This document shows positions 16,085-25,008 of a stretch of 64,000 bases of DNA, in pieces. The number at the start of each line of letters is the position of its first letter. The stretch's first letter is position 1. A program made the position numbers and the translations under genes. Source of the DNA: Hyphomicrobiales bacterium 4NK60-0047b (GTDB taxonomy: Bacteria > Pseudomonadota > Alphaproteobacteria > Rhizobiales > HXMU1428-3); NCBI GenBank assembly GCA_040367435.1, contig BAABWY010000005.1:225921-289920 (forward strand), given 5' to 3'. Under the pieces are notes generated by a model. That model was given only the letters and a program-made list of their open reading frames with translations, ran no database searches and was not told the DNA's origin.

Positions 16085-18406
16085 ATGGCACTTATAACCG
16101 ATCATAAAATAAACGTAACGCCTTCAGAATTAGTGCCCTCTACCCAAAGAGAGGTGCCTGATAAGACCTTTGTTTTGCAAAAAGACATTTCGTTGTTCCA
16201 GACTGTCTCAGGTCATGGAGTGGTTGGTCTGGATCTAATAGTAGCCAATATGAATTGCGCTGGATGTATGTCTAAGATTGAACGGCATTTTTCTAATGAC
16301 ACCAGGCTCAAGAAAGTCCGTGTCAATTTAAGCCAAAAACTTGTTCACTTTGAATGGCTTGAAGGATCCACAACCGCCAATGAACTTTTTAATGATCTGA
16401 CAGAACTTGGATATAAAGCATCTCCTTTTCTTAATAACAATGATTTGGTTGAAGTTGAACGTACTGAGATGCGCCGTCTTCTTTTGTGTCTTGGGGTTGC
16501 AGGGTTTGCTGCTGCCAATGTGATGCTTCTTTCCGTTTCTGTTTGGTCTGGTGCGACGGGCGCCACACGAGATTTATTCCACTGGCTTTCTGCTCTAATT
16601 GCAATACCGGCTATTGCCTTTGCCGGCCGTCCTTTTTTTAGTTCTGCTTGGCTTGCTCTAAAGTCTGGTCACTTGAATATGGATGTTCCTATTTCATTAG
16701 CGGTTATTTTAGCAACAGGGCTTAGCCTTTTTGAAACGGCTACTCACGGAGAGCACGCTTTTTTTGATGCCGCTCTAACCTTATTATTTTTCCTTCTTAT
16801 TGGTCGCACTCTCGACAGGTTGATGAGAGACCAAGCTTTTTCTGGTGTGCGGCAGCTACTTGCTTTTAAAAGTACGATTGCTCAAATTGTAGATGCTGAT
16901 GGACAGCAGAGCACTCTTCCTATCTCACAGATAGAAGTCGGCATGCGGGTTTTGGTTTTACCTGGGGAGACTATCCCGGTTGATGGAGAGATCCTTATTG
17001 GCAAAAGTGATATTGATTGGTCTTTGGTCAATGGCGAATCTGTTCCACGCAATGCAAAGCCAGGAGATGAGGTGTTTTCAGGACTTGTGAATTTATCTGG
17101 CCCTTTAGAAATTAAAACGACCGCTGTTGGAGAGACAACCCTTCTCTCTGAAATCATTCGTTTAATGGAGCAAGCGAATGAAAGAGCACCGCGTTACAGA
17201 ACACTTGCGGATAGGGCAGCTTCCGTTTACGCACCTCTTGTTCATCTGATTGCACTTTTCACATTTACTGGGTGGATGCTATATGGCATGCCTTGGCAAG
17301 GCTCGCTTTATACTGCTATTTCCGTTCTTATTATTACATGCCCTTGTGCTCTTGGTCTTGCTGTTCCTGTTGTACAAGTAGTGGCGAGCTCCATTGCTCA
17401 CAAACACGGCCTCTTAATGAAGGATGGTACGGCGCTTGAGAAATTAAGTGAAATTGATACTGTAGTTTTTGATAAAACAGGAACACTTACCCTATCCAAG
17501 CTCACTCTCTCAGGAAAATTTTTTGAAGCGGATCGTTTATCTTCCCTCGCGTCTCAACTTGCGAAAAACAGTCTCCACCCTCTCTCTAAAGCTTTAGCAA
17601 GTGCTTATCAAAACCGCTCCTCAGAGAAAACAAAATTTTCTACAGAAGCGCTGCTAGATGTTGAAGAACACCCTGGTTTAGGAATGCGAGCGACATATGA
17701 AGGGGGTGAGTTACGTCTTGGCTCTTTCGAGTGGTGTAATATTGACGACACGTTTGAAACATATGATGGGGCTGATTTAATGCTTTGGGCTTCATACTGC
17801 CAGGCGGGAGAAAAACCAGTTGTAGCTCTCTTTACTTTCGAAGATGAATTACGTCCTGGCGTTATGGGATTAATTCGAACCTTGAAAGCGCAAGACATGG
17901 ACGTGCAGCTCTTATCTGGAGACAGACAAGAGCCGGTTCAGCGCATGGCTCAATTGCTCAACATAGATCATTTCAAAGCTGAAATGAAACCTGATCAGAA
18001 ATGCCAGTATATCGAAAAGCTTGGGCGAAATGGCTCAAAGGTTCTTATGATCGGCGATGGGATCAATGATGGCCCTTCTTTAAAAGCCGCTTTTACATCC
18101 CTCTCCCCTTCAAGTGCGAGTGATGTGGCACAAGTTACGGCTAACTTTGTTTTGATGAATGATAGTTTGAAATCTATTATTGGTCTTTTTCAGCTGGCCA
18201 AAAGTGCCAGGGCACTGATTTATCAAAATTTTGCACTTGCTCTCGTTTATAACATGATTGCTGTTCCTATCGCTGTGTTTGGATACGCCACCCCGATTGT
18301 TGCTGCTATAGCTATGTCTCTTTCATCTATGATTGTGACTTTGAATGCGTTACGCTTGCACCTTCTAGCTTCTTCTTATCAATGGCAAGAAGATGATAAA
18401 CTCTAA
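16085..18406 (+). CDS. ccoI: Cu+-exporting P-type ATPase CcoI (FixI)
   Basis: 773 residues. It has an N-terminal heavy-metal-associated domain (MNCAGCMSKIE; C58, C61), an actuator motif (VNGESVP), the membrane metal site CPC (C419-C421, ITCPCALGLAVP), the phosphorylation site DKTGTLT (D463), an HP motif (NSLHPLSKAL) and GDGINDGPSL. This is the P1B copper ATPase architecture; in the ccoGHIS context it delivers copper for cbb3 assembly rather than detoxification. The ATG is 29 bases after ccoH. The N-terminus before the HMA domain is about 50 residues long. Confidence 0.95.
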   Translation: MALITDHKINVTPSELVPSTQREVPDKTFVLQKDISLFQTVSGHGVVGLDLIVANMNCAGCMSKIERHFSNDTRLKKVRVNLSQKLVHFEWLEGSTTANELFNDLTELGYKASPFLNNNDLVEVERTEMRRLLLCLGVAGFAAANVMLLSVSVWSGATGATRDLFHWLSALIAIPAIAFAGRPFFSSAWLALKSGHLNMDVPISLAVILATGLSLFETATHGEHAFFDAALTLLFFLLIGRTLDRLMRDQAFSGVRQLLAFKSTIAQIVDADGQQSTLPISQIEVGMRVLVLPGETIPVDGEILIGKSDIDWSLVNGESVPRNAKPGDEVFSGLVNLSGPLEIKTTAVGETTLLSEIIRLMEQANERAPRYRTLADRAASVYAPLVHLIALFTFTGWMLYGMPWQGSLYTAISVLIITCPCALGLAVPVVQVVASSIAHKHGLLMKDGTALEKLSEIDTVVFDKTGTLTLSKLTLSGKFFEADRLSSLASQLAKNSLHPLSKALASAYQNRSSEKTKFSTEALLDVEEHPGLGMRATYEGGELRLGSFEWCNIDDTFETYDGADLMLWASYCQAGEKPVVALFTFEDELRPGVMGLIRTLKAQDMDVQLLSGDRQEPVQRMAQLLNIDHFKAEMKPDQKCQYIEKLGRNGSKVLMIGDGINDGPSLKAAFTSLSPSSASDVAQVTANFVLMNDSLKSIIGLFQLAKSARALIYQNFALALVYNMIAVPIAVFGYATPIVAAIAMSLSSMIVTLNALRLHLLASSYQWQEDDKL

Positions 18407-18489
18407 CAATATCTGTTGCTTATTTTAAAGGCACGGAACGGATTTATTCTTTGATGCATTCGTGTTGAGCTGCTTACTAGGAGGTCATA

Positions 18490-18642
18490 ATGAGTAATTT
18501 ATTATTTCTTATTCCCATAGCACTTGGGCTTGGATTCCTAGGACTGCTTGGTTTTCTATGGGCGTTAAAAAACAACCAGTTTGACGATTTAGAAGGATCT
18601 GCCCATCGGATCCTTGATGATGATGATAAACCTCTGAAGTGA
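18490..18642 (+). CDS. ccoS: cbb3 oxidase maturation protein CcoS
   Basis: A 50-residue frame with a perfect AGGAGG at 18479-18484. One N-terminal membrane helix (LLFLIPIALGLGFLGLLGFLWAL) is followed by the CcoS signature KNNQFDDLEGSAHRILDDDD. CcoS is needed for cofactor insertion into cbb3 oxidase. It closes the ccoGHIS set and is the last plus-strand gene before the minus-strand block. Confidence 0.93.
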   Translation: MSNLLFLIPIALGLGFLGLLGFLWALKNNQFDDLEGSAHRILDDDDKPLK

Positions 18643-18678
18643 ACTGGCTACTGCAGAGATAAGTCTGCATTTATTTGT

Positions 18679-18735
18679 GCTTTAGGATACCCACGAAACA
18701 TTCAGTTTTTACGCTTTAGATGCCCACGAAACATC
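18679..18735 (+). repeat. Two adjacent copies of the small CCCAC hairpin unit
   Basis: Two direct copies of GCTTTAGGATACCCACGAAACATTC / GCTTTAGATGCCCACGAAACATCCG-type sequence, starting at about 18679 and 18713. The second forms GATG/CATC (18719-18722/18732-18735) around the loop CCCACGAAA. They belong to the same unit as those at 153, 21412, 21791, 21824, 21859 and 55964. Confidence 0.65.
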
Positions 18736-18743
18736 CGTTGACC

Positions 18744-18811
18744 CAACACGCAAAGTCTTTTTTAAGCGTGTTGTTTATCGTAAAAACCGGTATCCACTTT
18801 TACGCAACACG
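18744..18811. repeat. Palindromic repeat with alternative hairpins at the convergent ccoS/kinase ends
   Basis: CAACACGC (18744-18751) can pair with GCGTGTTG (18766-18773). The same CGTGTTG can instead pair with CAACACG (18805-18811), together with CGTAAAA/TTTTACG (18779-18785/18798-18804). The two hairpins exclude each other. The right half (18761-18811) is closely matched by 48013-48063. It lies between two convergent genes and runs into the 3' end of the histidine kinase, whose last codons and stop are inside it. The layout resembles palindromes that are common between genes in rhizobia (from memory). Confidence 0.65.
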
Positions 18812-21343
18812 TTTTATTGGTGTCTGCCATTTCAACAAGATTTCTTTGAGCTGCTCTTGTTCAAAAGGTTTGGCTAAGTGATCATCCATACCTGCTTTGA
18901 TGCATTTTTCCCGATCTTCAGGGAATGCATTTGCTGTTAGAGCAATAATAGGGACCGTTTTAGATATTGTATTTTCATGGTTTTCTAAATAATAACGTAC
19001 AGCTTTAGTTGCTGCAAAACCGTCCATCTCAGGCATATGGATATCCATCAAGATATAATCAATTGATCTAGCTGCCTCATTATAATCTTTTACAATTTCT
19101 AAAGCTGCTTCACCATTTTTAACATGCAGAACCTCAACTCCAAGCTTTGATAAAACCGTCCTTGCTAACAAGGCATTTATCTCATTATCTTCAGCCAATA
19201 AAATGGTTGTCTTTTGATTTTTATTGATTAATTCACATGCTTCATTCTTTTTAAAGTGGCCTGAATTCTTTGCTGTATTTTTAATTGAATAGTCAGCATT
19301 TATTCTCGCAAATAACGAAATTGGTCGAACAGGTCTTGTTAAATATGCATCCACACCTTGCTCTTGCAAAATGGAAAAACCACCTCGCTCAGAGACTTCC
19401 ATAATTACAATAATCCTAGGCCCAATATTTTTAGTACATTCTTGGAGATAAGTTTTAAATTCTTTTGATAGTTTATTGTAAACTGTATTCGCTGTTTTGG
19501 TGTCTAAAATTAGTGTGTCATAGGGATGACCCGATTTGCCAGCAGCAGTAATTTTTTGCAAAGCGTTTTTCGACTGACAATATTCAGCACATAGACCTGC
19601 CGCTTTTAAAGTTTTTATAATCGCCTTCATCTCGATATCTAATTCACCAACAAGCAAGACATTATGAGGATCTTCTGGTAATTGATAGAATTGATAAAGG
19701 TGACTTGAATTTTCGCTTCGTTTCAACTCAACTTCTATATGGAATTCTGCACCAGAATTTTGTTCACCTTCGACTTGCTCTGACGTGATGCTAATATTAC
19801 CATTCATTTTTTCTATGATACGCTTGGTGATTGCTAGCCCAAGGCCAGTTCCGCCAAAACGACGTGCATGTGAACTATCTGCTTGCTCAAAATCACCGAA
19901 AACTTTTTTCTGAGCCGTTTTGGTTAGACCAATACCAGTGTCTTTCACGTTTATTCTTATTTTTTGCGTCGGAGCTGAACTCGGCTTCTCAAAATATTGG
20001 TCACTTTTATCTTTTTTATCAGCGTCCAGGATTTCAACTGTTATACCGCCTGTTTGAGTAAATTTGATTGCATTGCCAACTAGATTTGTCAGGATTTGGC
20101 GTAGCCTCACCTCATCACTGATTAGTGTTTCTTGTATTGTTGGATCTATGTACCAGGCCATTTGCAATTTTTTATCATGAGCACGGGGCGCTAATAACTC
20201 AACAACTGACTGGGCAATATCACGCAAATCAATCGGTTGTTCTTCAAGTTCTAATTTGCCTGCTTCAATTTTTGAAAAATCAAGAATTTGATCTATGAGT
20301 GAAAGAAGACTTTTTGCTGAGCAATTGATTGCTCTTGCATATGTTTTTTGCTCAGCTGATAATTGAGTGTCCATCATCAAACCAGTCATCCCCAGAATAC
20401 CATTCATTGGAGTTCTGATTTCATGACTCATAGTTGCCAGAAATTGCCCTTTTGCCGAATTGGCACGAAGAGCTTGATCGCGGGCTTCCTGCAGTTCATC
20501 TTCCGCTTGCTTTTGATCTGTAACATCGCGACCAATAGACTGGATTTCGATAATATTCAAAGCATTATCACGAATGGCAAATTCTTCCCATTCAAACCAC
20601 CTTAACCCCAAGGAAGTTGCGATGCGCTGCGTATAATTTCTGCGACCCTGGCCAACCTCAAAATCAGATGGAGGAGTTTCGTCTCCTGCAATAATAGTCG
20701 GATTAAATTTTTGCCCACCCTCTGATGGTAAGAGATTTCCAAATTGCCGACTAAAAGCACTGTTTGTAAAGGTCAGCATACCATGAAGATCTTTTCGAAT
20801 GATGATATCATTTTGGCAATCAAGCAAATCTCGGTAGCGACTTTCACTATCTCTTAACTCCCATTGAACGTCACTAAACTGCTCAACCTGTTCGTTTAAC
20901 TCATCGACTAGGTTATCTTTTGAAACATTCGTCGAATTTGATGCTGTTAGGAAATATGCCCCCCAACAGGTTCCCATCATCATCAAGATTGAGAGAAAAG
21001 ACAGGCCAGCCCAGTTTGGGTCAATGGTGCTTGCTAATAAAATGATGGATAAGACGAATGTTAATGTTGAGCAAATGAGCGATAGAAACGCGCCAGCTGT
21101 TATTAGTTTTTTGACTGATACACTTTGTAAAAAACCTTCATTATCACCTGTAATCTCAGCTTGTTTTATTTTTGAATTAGCTTGATTTAATAGAGGAGTG
21201 ATATATTCGCTCTGAGTTTTTTCGCAACGAAGCTCATCATTTAAACCCGTAAATGACTGATCTTCACTATCATAACTTGCTTGTTGATTCAGAATAAATT
21301 TTTCTGAGTAATTTGGATTTATAATTTTCACGAATGGACTCAA
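18800..21343 (-). CDS. Membrane-bound hybrid sensor histidine kinase with PAS and two receiver domains
   Basis: 847 residues. A polar N-terminus (1-78) is followed by two membrane helices (about 80-105 and 112-134) with almost no periplasmic loop, then a PAS domain (165-275). Next come HisKA with phospho-acceptor H307 (MSHEIRTPMNG) and a HATPase domain (NLVGNAIKFTQ, DTGIGL, GGTGLGLAI). The first receiver is degenerate: an aspartate in LILDT is kept, but the usual lysine is arginine in LTRPVRP. The intact second receiver has LLAEDNEIN, LMDIHMPEMDG and LAKPF. The signal and partner are unknown. Start uncertain: TTG at 21343, or GTG at 21331. The final three codons and stop fall inside a repeat. 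Confidence 0.88.
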   Translation of the reverse strand: MSPFVKIINPNYSEKFILNQQASYDSEDQSFTGLNDELRCEKTQSEYITPLLNQANSKIKQAEITGDNEGFLQSVSVKKLITAGAFLSLICSTLTFVLSIILLASTIDPNWAGLSFLSILMMMGTCWGAYFLTASNSTNVSKDNLVDELNEQVEQFSDVQWELRDSESRYRDLLDCQNDIIIRKDLHGMLTFTNSAFSRQFGNLLPSEGGQKFNPTIIAGDETPPSDFEVGQGRRNYTQRIATSLGLRWFEWEEFAIRDNALNIIEIQSIGRDVTDQKQAEDELQEARDQALRANSAKGQFLATMSHEIRTPMNGILGMTGLMMDTQLSAEQKTYARAINCSAKSLLSLIDQILDFSKIEAGKLELEEQPIDLRDIAQSVVELLAPRAHDKKLQMAWYIDPTIQETLISDEVRLRQILTNLVGNAIKFTQTGGITVEILDADKKDKSDQYFEKPSSAPTQKIRINVKDTGIGLTKTAQKKVFGDFEQADSSHARRFGGTGLGLAITKRIIEKMNGNISITSEQVEGEQNSGAEFHIEVELKRSENSSHLYQFYQLPEDPHNVLLVGELDIEMKAIIKTLKAAGLCAEYCQSKNALQKITAAGKSGHPYDTLILDTKTANTVYNKLSKEFKTYLQECTKNIGPRIIVIMEVSERGGFSILQEQGVDAYLTRPVRPISLFARINADYSIKNTAKNSGHFKKNEACELINKNQKTTILLAEDNEINALLARTVLSKLGVEVLHVKNGEAALEIVKDYNEAARSIDYILMDIHMPEMDGFAATKAVRYYLENHENTISKTVPIIALTANAFPEDREKCIKAGMDDHLAKPFEQEQLKEILLKWQTPIKRVA

Positions 21344-21411
21344 TCTCGTTTAACTGCCGCATTAGAGTTATTTACTCTTTTAATGCTCCTCCAGTTGGCT
21401 TTTTTGTGCTT

Positions 21412-21432
21412 CAGATGCCCACTAAGCATCTG
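21412..21432 (+). repeat. Small hairpin unit
   Basis: CAGATGC-CCACTAA-GCATCTG: a 7-bp perfect stem around the conserved CCCACTA-type loop. It is the longest stem of the family in this window. Confidence 0.7.
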
Positions 21433-21600
21433 CACAAGCAACCTTACTTTTGTTAGCCTTGAGATTTCTCACTAGCGATCGGCACGAAGCATTTATCTAA
21501 AACAATACACTCGAGTATTAGTTAACCAGAATTCATTTGAGAAAGGCTTAGAATAACAGTTCAAATTTTATCTAATTCGTACAAATTTGTAGTTTTTCTT

Positions 21601-21776
21601 CTCTCACGGCTATTCTAAGCGCTTATGGCGCTTAGGCCTCCGAGGGGCGTCGCATTTCTTTCGATCAGCTTATCTGTGCTCGCTAAAGCTCCGCTCAGGT
21701 TGACCTGGTGCACCGGCCTTCGCGAAGCGCTATGCCATGTCACTCAGCCCTAAAAAGGGCTGAGCTCCTTCTTCGT
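21601..21776 (+). repeat. Mosaic hairpin repeat, copy C
   Basis: Box 1 CTCTCACGGCTATTC (21601-21615) is identical to copies A and B. The stem CTAAGCGC/GCGCTTAG is at 21615-21622/21628-21635, and box 2 GGCCTCCGAGGGGCG at 21635-21649. After a longer variable middle come the CATGTC box, the stem CTCAGCCC/GGGCTGAG (21743-21750/21757-21764) and the end box CTCCTTCTTCGT. Confidence 0.8.
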
Positions 21777-21790
21777 AAGTTGAGCTTTAG

Positions 21791-21872
21791 GTTGCCCACT
21801 AGCAACTGCTTATCTGAGCTTCAGATGCCCACTAGCATCCGCTTGTCTCACGCTTCAAATACCCATTAGTAT
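21791..21872 (+). repeat. Three consecutive small hairpin units
   Basis: Three copies occur about 34 bases apart: GTTGC-CCACTA-GCAAC (21791-21806), GATGC-CCACTA-GCATC (21824-21839) and ATAC-CCATTA-GTAT (21859-21872). The stems differ but each is self-complementary, and the loop is nearly constant. The third contains the stop codon of the comM-like gene. Confidence 0.75.
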
Positions 21873-23437
21873 CCGCTTAATTGATTGTTTTTTGCAATTT
21901 GAGGGCTTTGGCTATCTACTTTATTACCGCGATAGGATAAGGCTTCAGCGATGTGAGCGCGGCTCACTCTTTCAGAGTTTTCTAAGTCAGCTAAAGTTCG
22001 TGCAACTCTTAAGGCTTTATGGAAGCCTCTTGCAGAAAGGTTGAGTTTGACTGCTGCTTCTTTTAGTAGCTTTTTACCTAATTCATCCGGGGCGGCGATT
22101 TGCTCTAACAAGGGGGCCGAGCAGGTAGCGTTTAAAAGTTCAGGGCTGTCATTTATTTTTTCGAACCGTTCTCGCTGGATTAACCGTGCCATTGTCACCC
22201 GCTTTCTAATCTCAGCGCTGGTTTCAACGGGGCTTTCATCAAGAAGGTCCAGAGCTGTTACGGCTGGAACTTCAATTTGGAGGTCTATTCGGTCTAGCAG
22301 AGGGCCTGAAATTCGAGATTGATAACGCTCAGCACAATTATTCCCGCGTGAACAAGCAAACCCAGGCTCAAAGGCTTTACCGCAACGGCAGGGGTTCATA
22401 GCAGCGATAAGCTGAATTTTAGACGGATATGTAATACGGTGGTTGGCCCTTGCAATTGATGTTTCGCCTGACTCAAGCGGCTGGCGCAAACTGTCTAGGA
22501 CCTGAGCTGTAAATTCAGGGAGCTCATCAAGAAACAAAACGCCATGATGGGCCAAAGCGACTTCACCTGGTTTGGGCCTGCTACCTCCGCCAACTAAGGC
22601 TGCCATTGTGGCTGAGTGATGTGGTGCTCTAAAAGGGCGTGCTTGTTTGAGTTCACCCCCGCTTAACTCACCGGCCAAGCTTTGAATCATAGAGACCTCA
22701 AGCATTTCTTCAGGTGAGAGTGGAGGCAAGATTGTTGGTAAGCGCGAGGCCAGCATGGTTTTCCCCGCGCCAGGTGGGCCAGACATCAGCAAGTTATGGC
22801 CACCAGCTGCTGCTATTTCCAAACAACGTTTTGCGCCTTCCTGACCTTTGATATCAGCCATATCTGGCTTGCCTTCATCTGAAGAGGCCTCCGCGCTTAT
22901 TTTAGGTTTTGGTGGACTTAGGACCTGTGTCCCTTTGAAATGATTGATTAAATTGAGCAAATGATTGGGCGCTAAGATGTCCATATCTTCCGCAGCCCAG
23001 GCGGCTTCTGGCCCACATGAAGAGGGGCAAATCAGACCGAGGTTCTGCCTATTTGCACTAATCGATGCTGGCAACGCGCCCACAACAGAGCTAATTCCAC
23101 CATCAAGGGCAAGTTCGCCTAATACCAGATACCTTGCTAGCGGGTCTTTTGATATAGCGTCTGTTGCTGCCATTAACCCAAGCACAATGGGGAGATCATA
23201 ATGGGAGCCATATTTAGGTACGTCAGCTGGTGCTAAATTCACTGTAATTCTTTTGGGAGGGAGCCCAAGCCCCAGAGCATTTAGAGCGGCTCTCACACGC
23301 TCGCGGCTTTCAGCTACGGCTTTGTCTGGCAGGCCTACAATGTTAAAGGCAGGGAGACCAGATGCCACTTGCACTTGTACATCAATTGGCTTGGCTTCAA
23401 CCCCGATAAAAGCAACTGTTTTCACTTCAGCGTACAT
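21866..23437 (-). CDS. comM: YifB/ComM-family AAA+ ATPase (Mg-chelatase-like)
   Basis: 523 residues. The N-terminal ChlI-like domain has the family opening (AFIGVEAKPIDVQVQVASG and GLPDKAVAESRERVRAAL). The AAA+ core has Walker A GPPGAGKT, Walker B VLFLDELPEF, and a Cys-rich loop MNPCRCG typical of YifB. The C-terminal domain ends in a helical region (LNLSARGFHKALRVARTLADL). ComM homologues are hexameric helicases that promote branch migration when transformed DNA is integrated; many alphaproteobacteria carry one without known natural competence. The last residues (SGY) and the stop lie inside a small hairpin repeat, so the repeat has formed the 3' end of this gene. Confidence 0.9.
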   Translation of the reverse strand: MYAEVKTVAFIGVEAKPIDVQVQVASGLPAFNIVGLPDKAVAESRERVRAALNALGLGLPPKRITVNLAPADVPKYGSHYDLPIVLGLMAATDAISKDPLARYLVLGELALDGGISSVVGALPASISANRQNLGLICPSSCGPEAAWAAEDMDILAPNHLLNLINHFKGTQVLSPPKPKISAEASSDEGKPDMADIKGQEGAKRCLEIAAAGGHNLLMSGPPGAGKTMLASRLPTILPPLSPEEMLEVSMIQSLAGELSGGELKQARPFRAPHHSATMAALVGGGSRPKPGEVALAHHGVLFLDELPEFTAQVLDSLRQPLESGETSIARANHRITYPSKIQLIAAMNPCRCGKAFEPGFACSRGNNCAERYQSRISGPLLDRIDLQIEVPAVTALDLLDESPVETSAEIRKRVTMARLIQRERFEKINDSPELLNATCSAPLLEQIAAPDELGKKLLKEAAVKLNLSARGFHKALRVARTLADLENSERVSRAHIAEALSYRGNKVDSQSPQIAKNNQLSGY

Positions 23438-23497
23438 GCTTGTTCCCCTTTATATATGCCCCTCTTCAAGACACATGAATAGTTCAAGCCCGATAGA

Positions 23498-24013
23498 TCA
23501 ATAATACCAAGACCGATAGAGCTCTTTTTCATCTTTCAAATCTTGATATAGCCAAACCATTCTATCTAAAAACCAGCTTTTGCCGATCATGGTGATGGCT
23601 GTGCCAAAAATAGTTGGCCAAATTGCAAATTGGATTAAACCCCAAATAGCAAGCAAGAAGCCTGCGAATGTGATGATGTTTAAAATTCTTATAGCGCGGT
23701 GGTGGTGATCTGGAATTTGATCTTTTGGGTGTTGCAGCCAAACACGTTCGCCAAGCACTGCCTTTGAAGCCCAATGATTGGTGGTTTTTGGTTTGCTAAA
23801 AAATCGCGGATTTAGCCAGGTCCAGAGACAAACAAGAGCTATTGGCGCTAGCGAGAGATAGCCAATCCATTCTCTTGACCAAACGGCTAATGCCAAAAGC
23901 GGAAGACAAGAATATCTTGTCCATACACTCCATGGGTTGGCATGACGGGCCCAGACCTCATCTGACATGGAAAAGAATTTTTCGATGGTTGTTTTTGATG
24001 CCATATCATTCAA
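23498..24013 (-). CDS. Small membrane protein, DUF6653-like
   Basis: 171 residues with about four hydrophobic segments (near 34-52, 52-66, 112-130, 130-145). The motif EVWARHANPWSVWTRY near the start and the pattern LNPRFFSKPKTTNHWASKAVLGERVW recall the family I remember as DUF6653, whose function is unknown. It ends in an aromatic-rich tail (LYRSWYY). It lies on the minus strand upstream of comM with a 60-base gap, so the two might share a transcript. No catalytic motif is visible. Confidence 0.65.
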   Translation of the reverse strand: MNDMASKTTIEKFFSMSDEVWARHANPWSVWTRYSCLPLLALAVWSREWIGYLSLAPIALVCLWTWLNPRFFSKPKTTNHWASKAVLGERVWLQHPKDQIPDHHHRAIRILNIITFAGFLLAIWGLIQFAIWPTIFGTAITMIGKSWFLDRMVWLYQDLKDEKELYRSWYY

Positions 24014-24138
24014 GCTGTATTAGCTTCCCCAAATCGAATTTCTGAATTTAACTTAACGGAAACGCTTTGTATGCGCAAGAACAAAATAAGAACAAATTTC
24101 AACTTGTATCTCTATGACCGTACTACCTAGCTATTGCA

Positions 24139-24792
24139 TCAGCTGCCATATCTGTAATGGCCTCTAATTTGATAGCTGAATAAGTCGTCATCTAACTTAG
24201 GCCCTAAGCCTATATTATGAATGATCATGGGATTGCCTGAAATTCCGATTTTGTCAGACACAATCGCGATATGATCTTTTGATGAAATGGCTTCTTTTAG
24301 ATAAAAAGTGACGATATCGCCTGGTTTGTAATTTTTGGGATTTTTTGATACTGGCAATGATTGACCAAACCGTTTGAAAAACTTCTCAAGCACTTTGACT
24401 CGCCTGTGAGCGATATTCTTATCTCCTCCCATCTTTTCATGCACATCTTTTTGAAGATCTATACCAACCGCTCTATAGGCTCGGATGACAACATCTGTGC
24501 AGACCCCAAAATGGGCTGGTACATCGCCATTTGGATAGGGAATCTTATAATATTTGGGATTATATATAACAAGATGCTTGGTTCTCTCTAACGCTGCTTT
24601 TGCCAAGCGTTCCTGTACGGTTTTTTTCTCTTTTTTATTTTCGTCTTTCGTACCAACTGTTTCTTTAACTGTTTGAGCATCTGCACTTGATATGACGTGA
24701 GATTGAGTTAATCCTAAAAATATGAGCACTACAAAACTCAGAGCGAACCTTCTGCGAATTATATGATTTTCCAAAGATTTTAACCGTCTCAT
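24139..24792 (-). CDS. DUF1287 family protein, NlpC/P60-like fold, exported
   Basis: 217 residues with an N-terminal hydrophobic signal (about 15-30, ending SADAQ). The rest matches DUF1287: YYKIPYPNGDVP, FGVCTDVVIRAYRAVGIDLQ, YKPGDIVTF, HIAIVSD and MIIHNIGLGP. The likely catalytic set is C98, H174 and H192, as in NlpC/P60-like cysteine peptidases or amidases, which suggests a cell-envelope substrate. No substrate is established for DUF1287. The gene stands alone between a kinase and the small membrane protein. Family call firm; function inferred only from the fold. Confidence 0.82.
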   Translation of the reverse strand: MRRLKSLENHIIRRRFALSFVVLIFLGLTQSHVISSADAQTVKETVGTKDENKKEKKTVQERLAKAALERTKHLVIYNPKYYKIPYPNGDVPAHFGVCTDVVIRAYRAVGIDLQKDVHEKMGGDKNIAHRRVKVLEKFFKRFGQSLPVSKNPKNYKPGDIVTFYLKEAISSKDHIAIVSDKIGISGNPMIIHNIGLGPKLDDDLFSYQIRGHYRYGS

Positions 24793-24865
24793 TCTGCCTC
24801 CTCATTTCTCACATAAAAACGAAAACTCTTTTTTAAAAGAAAAGCTAATGATTTTATATGAAAAG

Positions 24866-24913
24866 CTCTCGCCTTTATCTAAAGCATATTTAATTTGGGC
24901 TTAAAGGCAAGAG
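24866..24913 (-). terminator. Hairpin after the soluble hybrid kinase
   Basis: CTCTCGCCTTTA (24866-24877) pairs with TAAAGGCAAGAG (24902-24913) with one mismatch, across a 24-base loop. It lies about 100 bases past the kinase stop on the minus strand and upstream of the DUF1287 gene. The T-run after it on that strand is weak, so terminator function is tentative. Confidence 0.35.
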
Positions 24914-25008
24914 AATGACAAAGAAGAATTTTAAGGGCTTCTTTAATGGAGGCCCCACATTGATTTGGCAGACATTGTTTATTTAGATAGTGTTTATTTA
25001 GATTGTGA

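Larger units (their letters stand above)
21344..21865. other. Intergenic repeat block between kinase and comM
   Basis: No credible gene. It contains one mosaic hairpin repeat (21601-21776) and three clear copies of the small hairpin unit (21412-21432, 21791-21806, 21824-21839); a fourth (21859-21872) overlaps the end of comM. The remainder (about 21480-21600) is A/T-rich and would hold the kinase promoter on the minus strand. Confidence 0.65.

Noticed and set aside
23480..23500. Sequence GATAGATCAATAATA resembling the right half of the FNR box at 9189
   Set aside because: The left half-site TTGAC/T is absent, and it lies at the 3' end of a gene.
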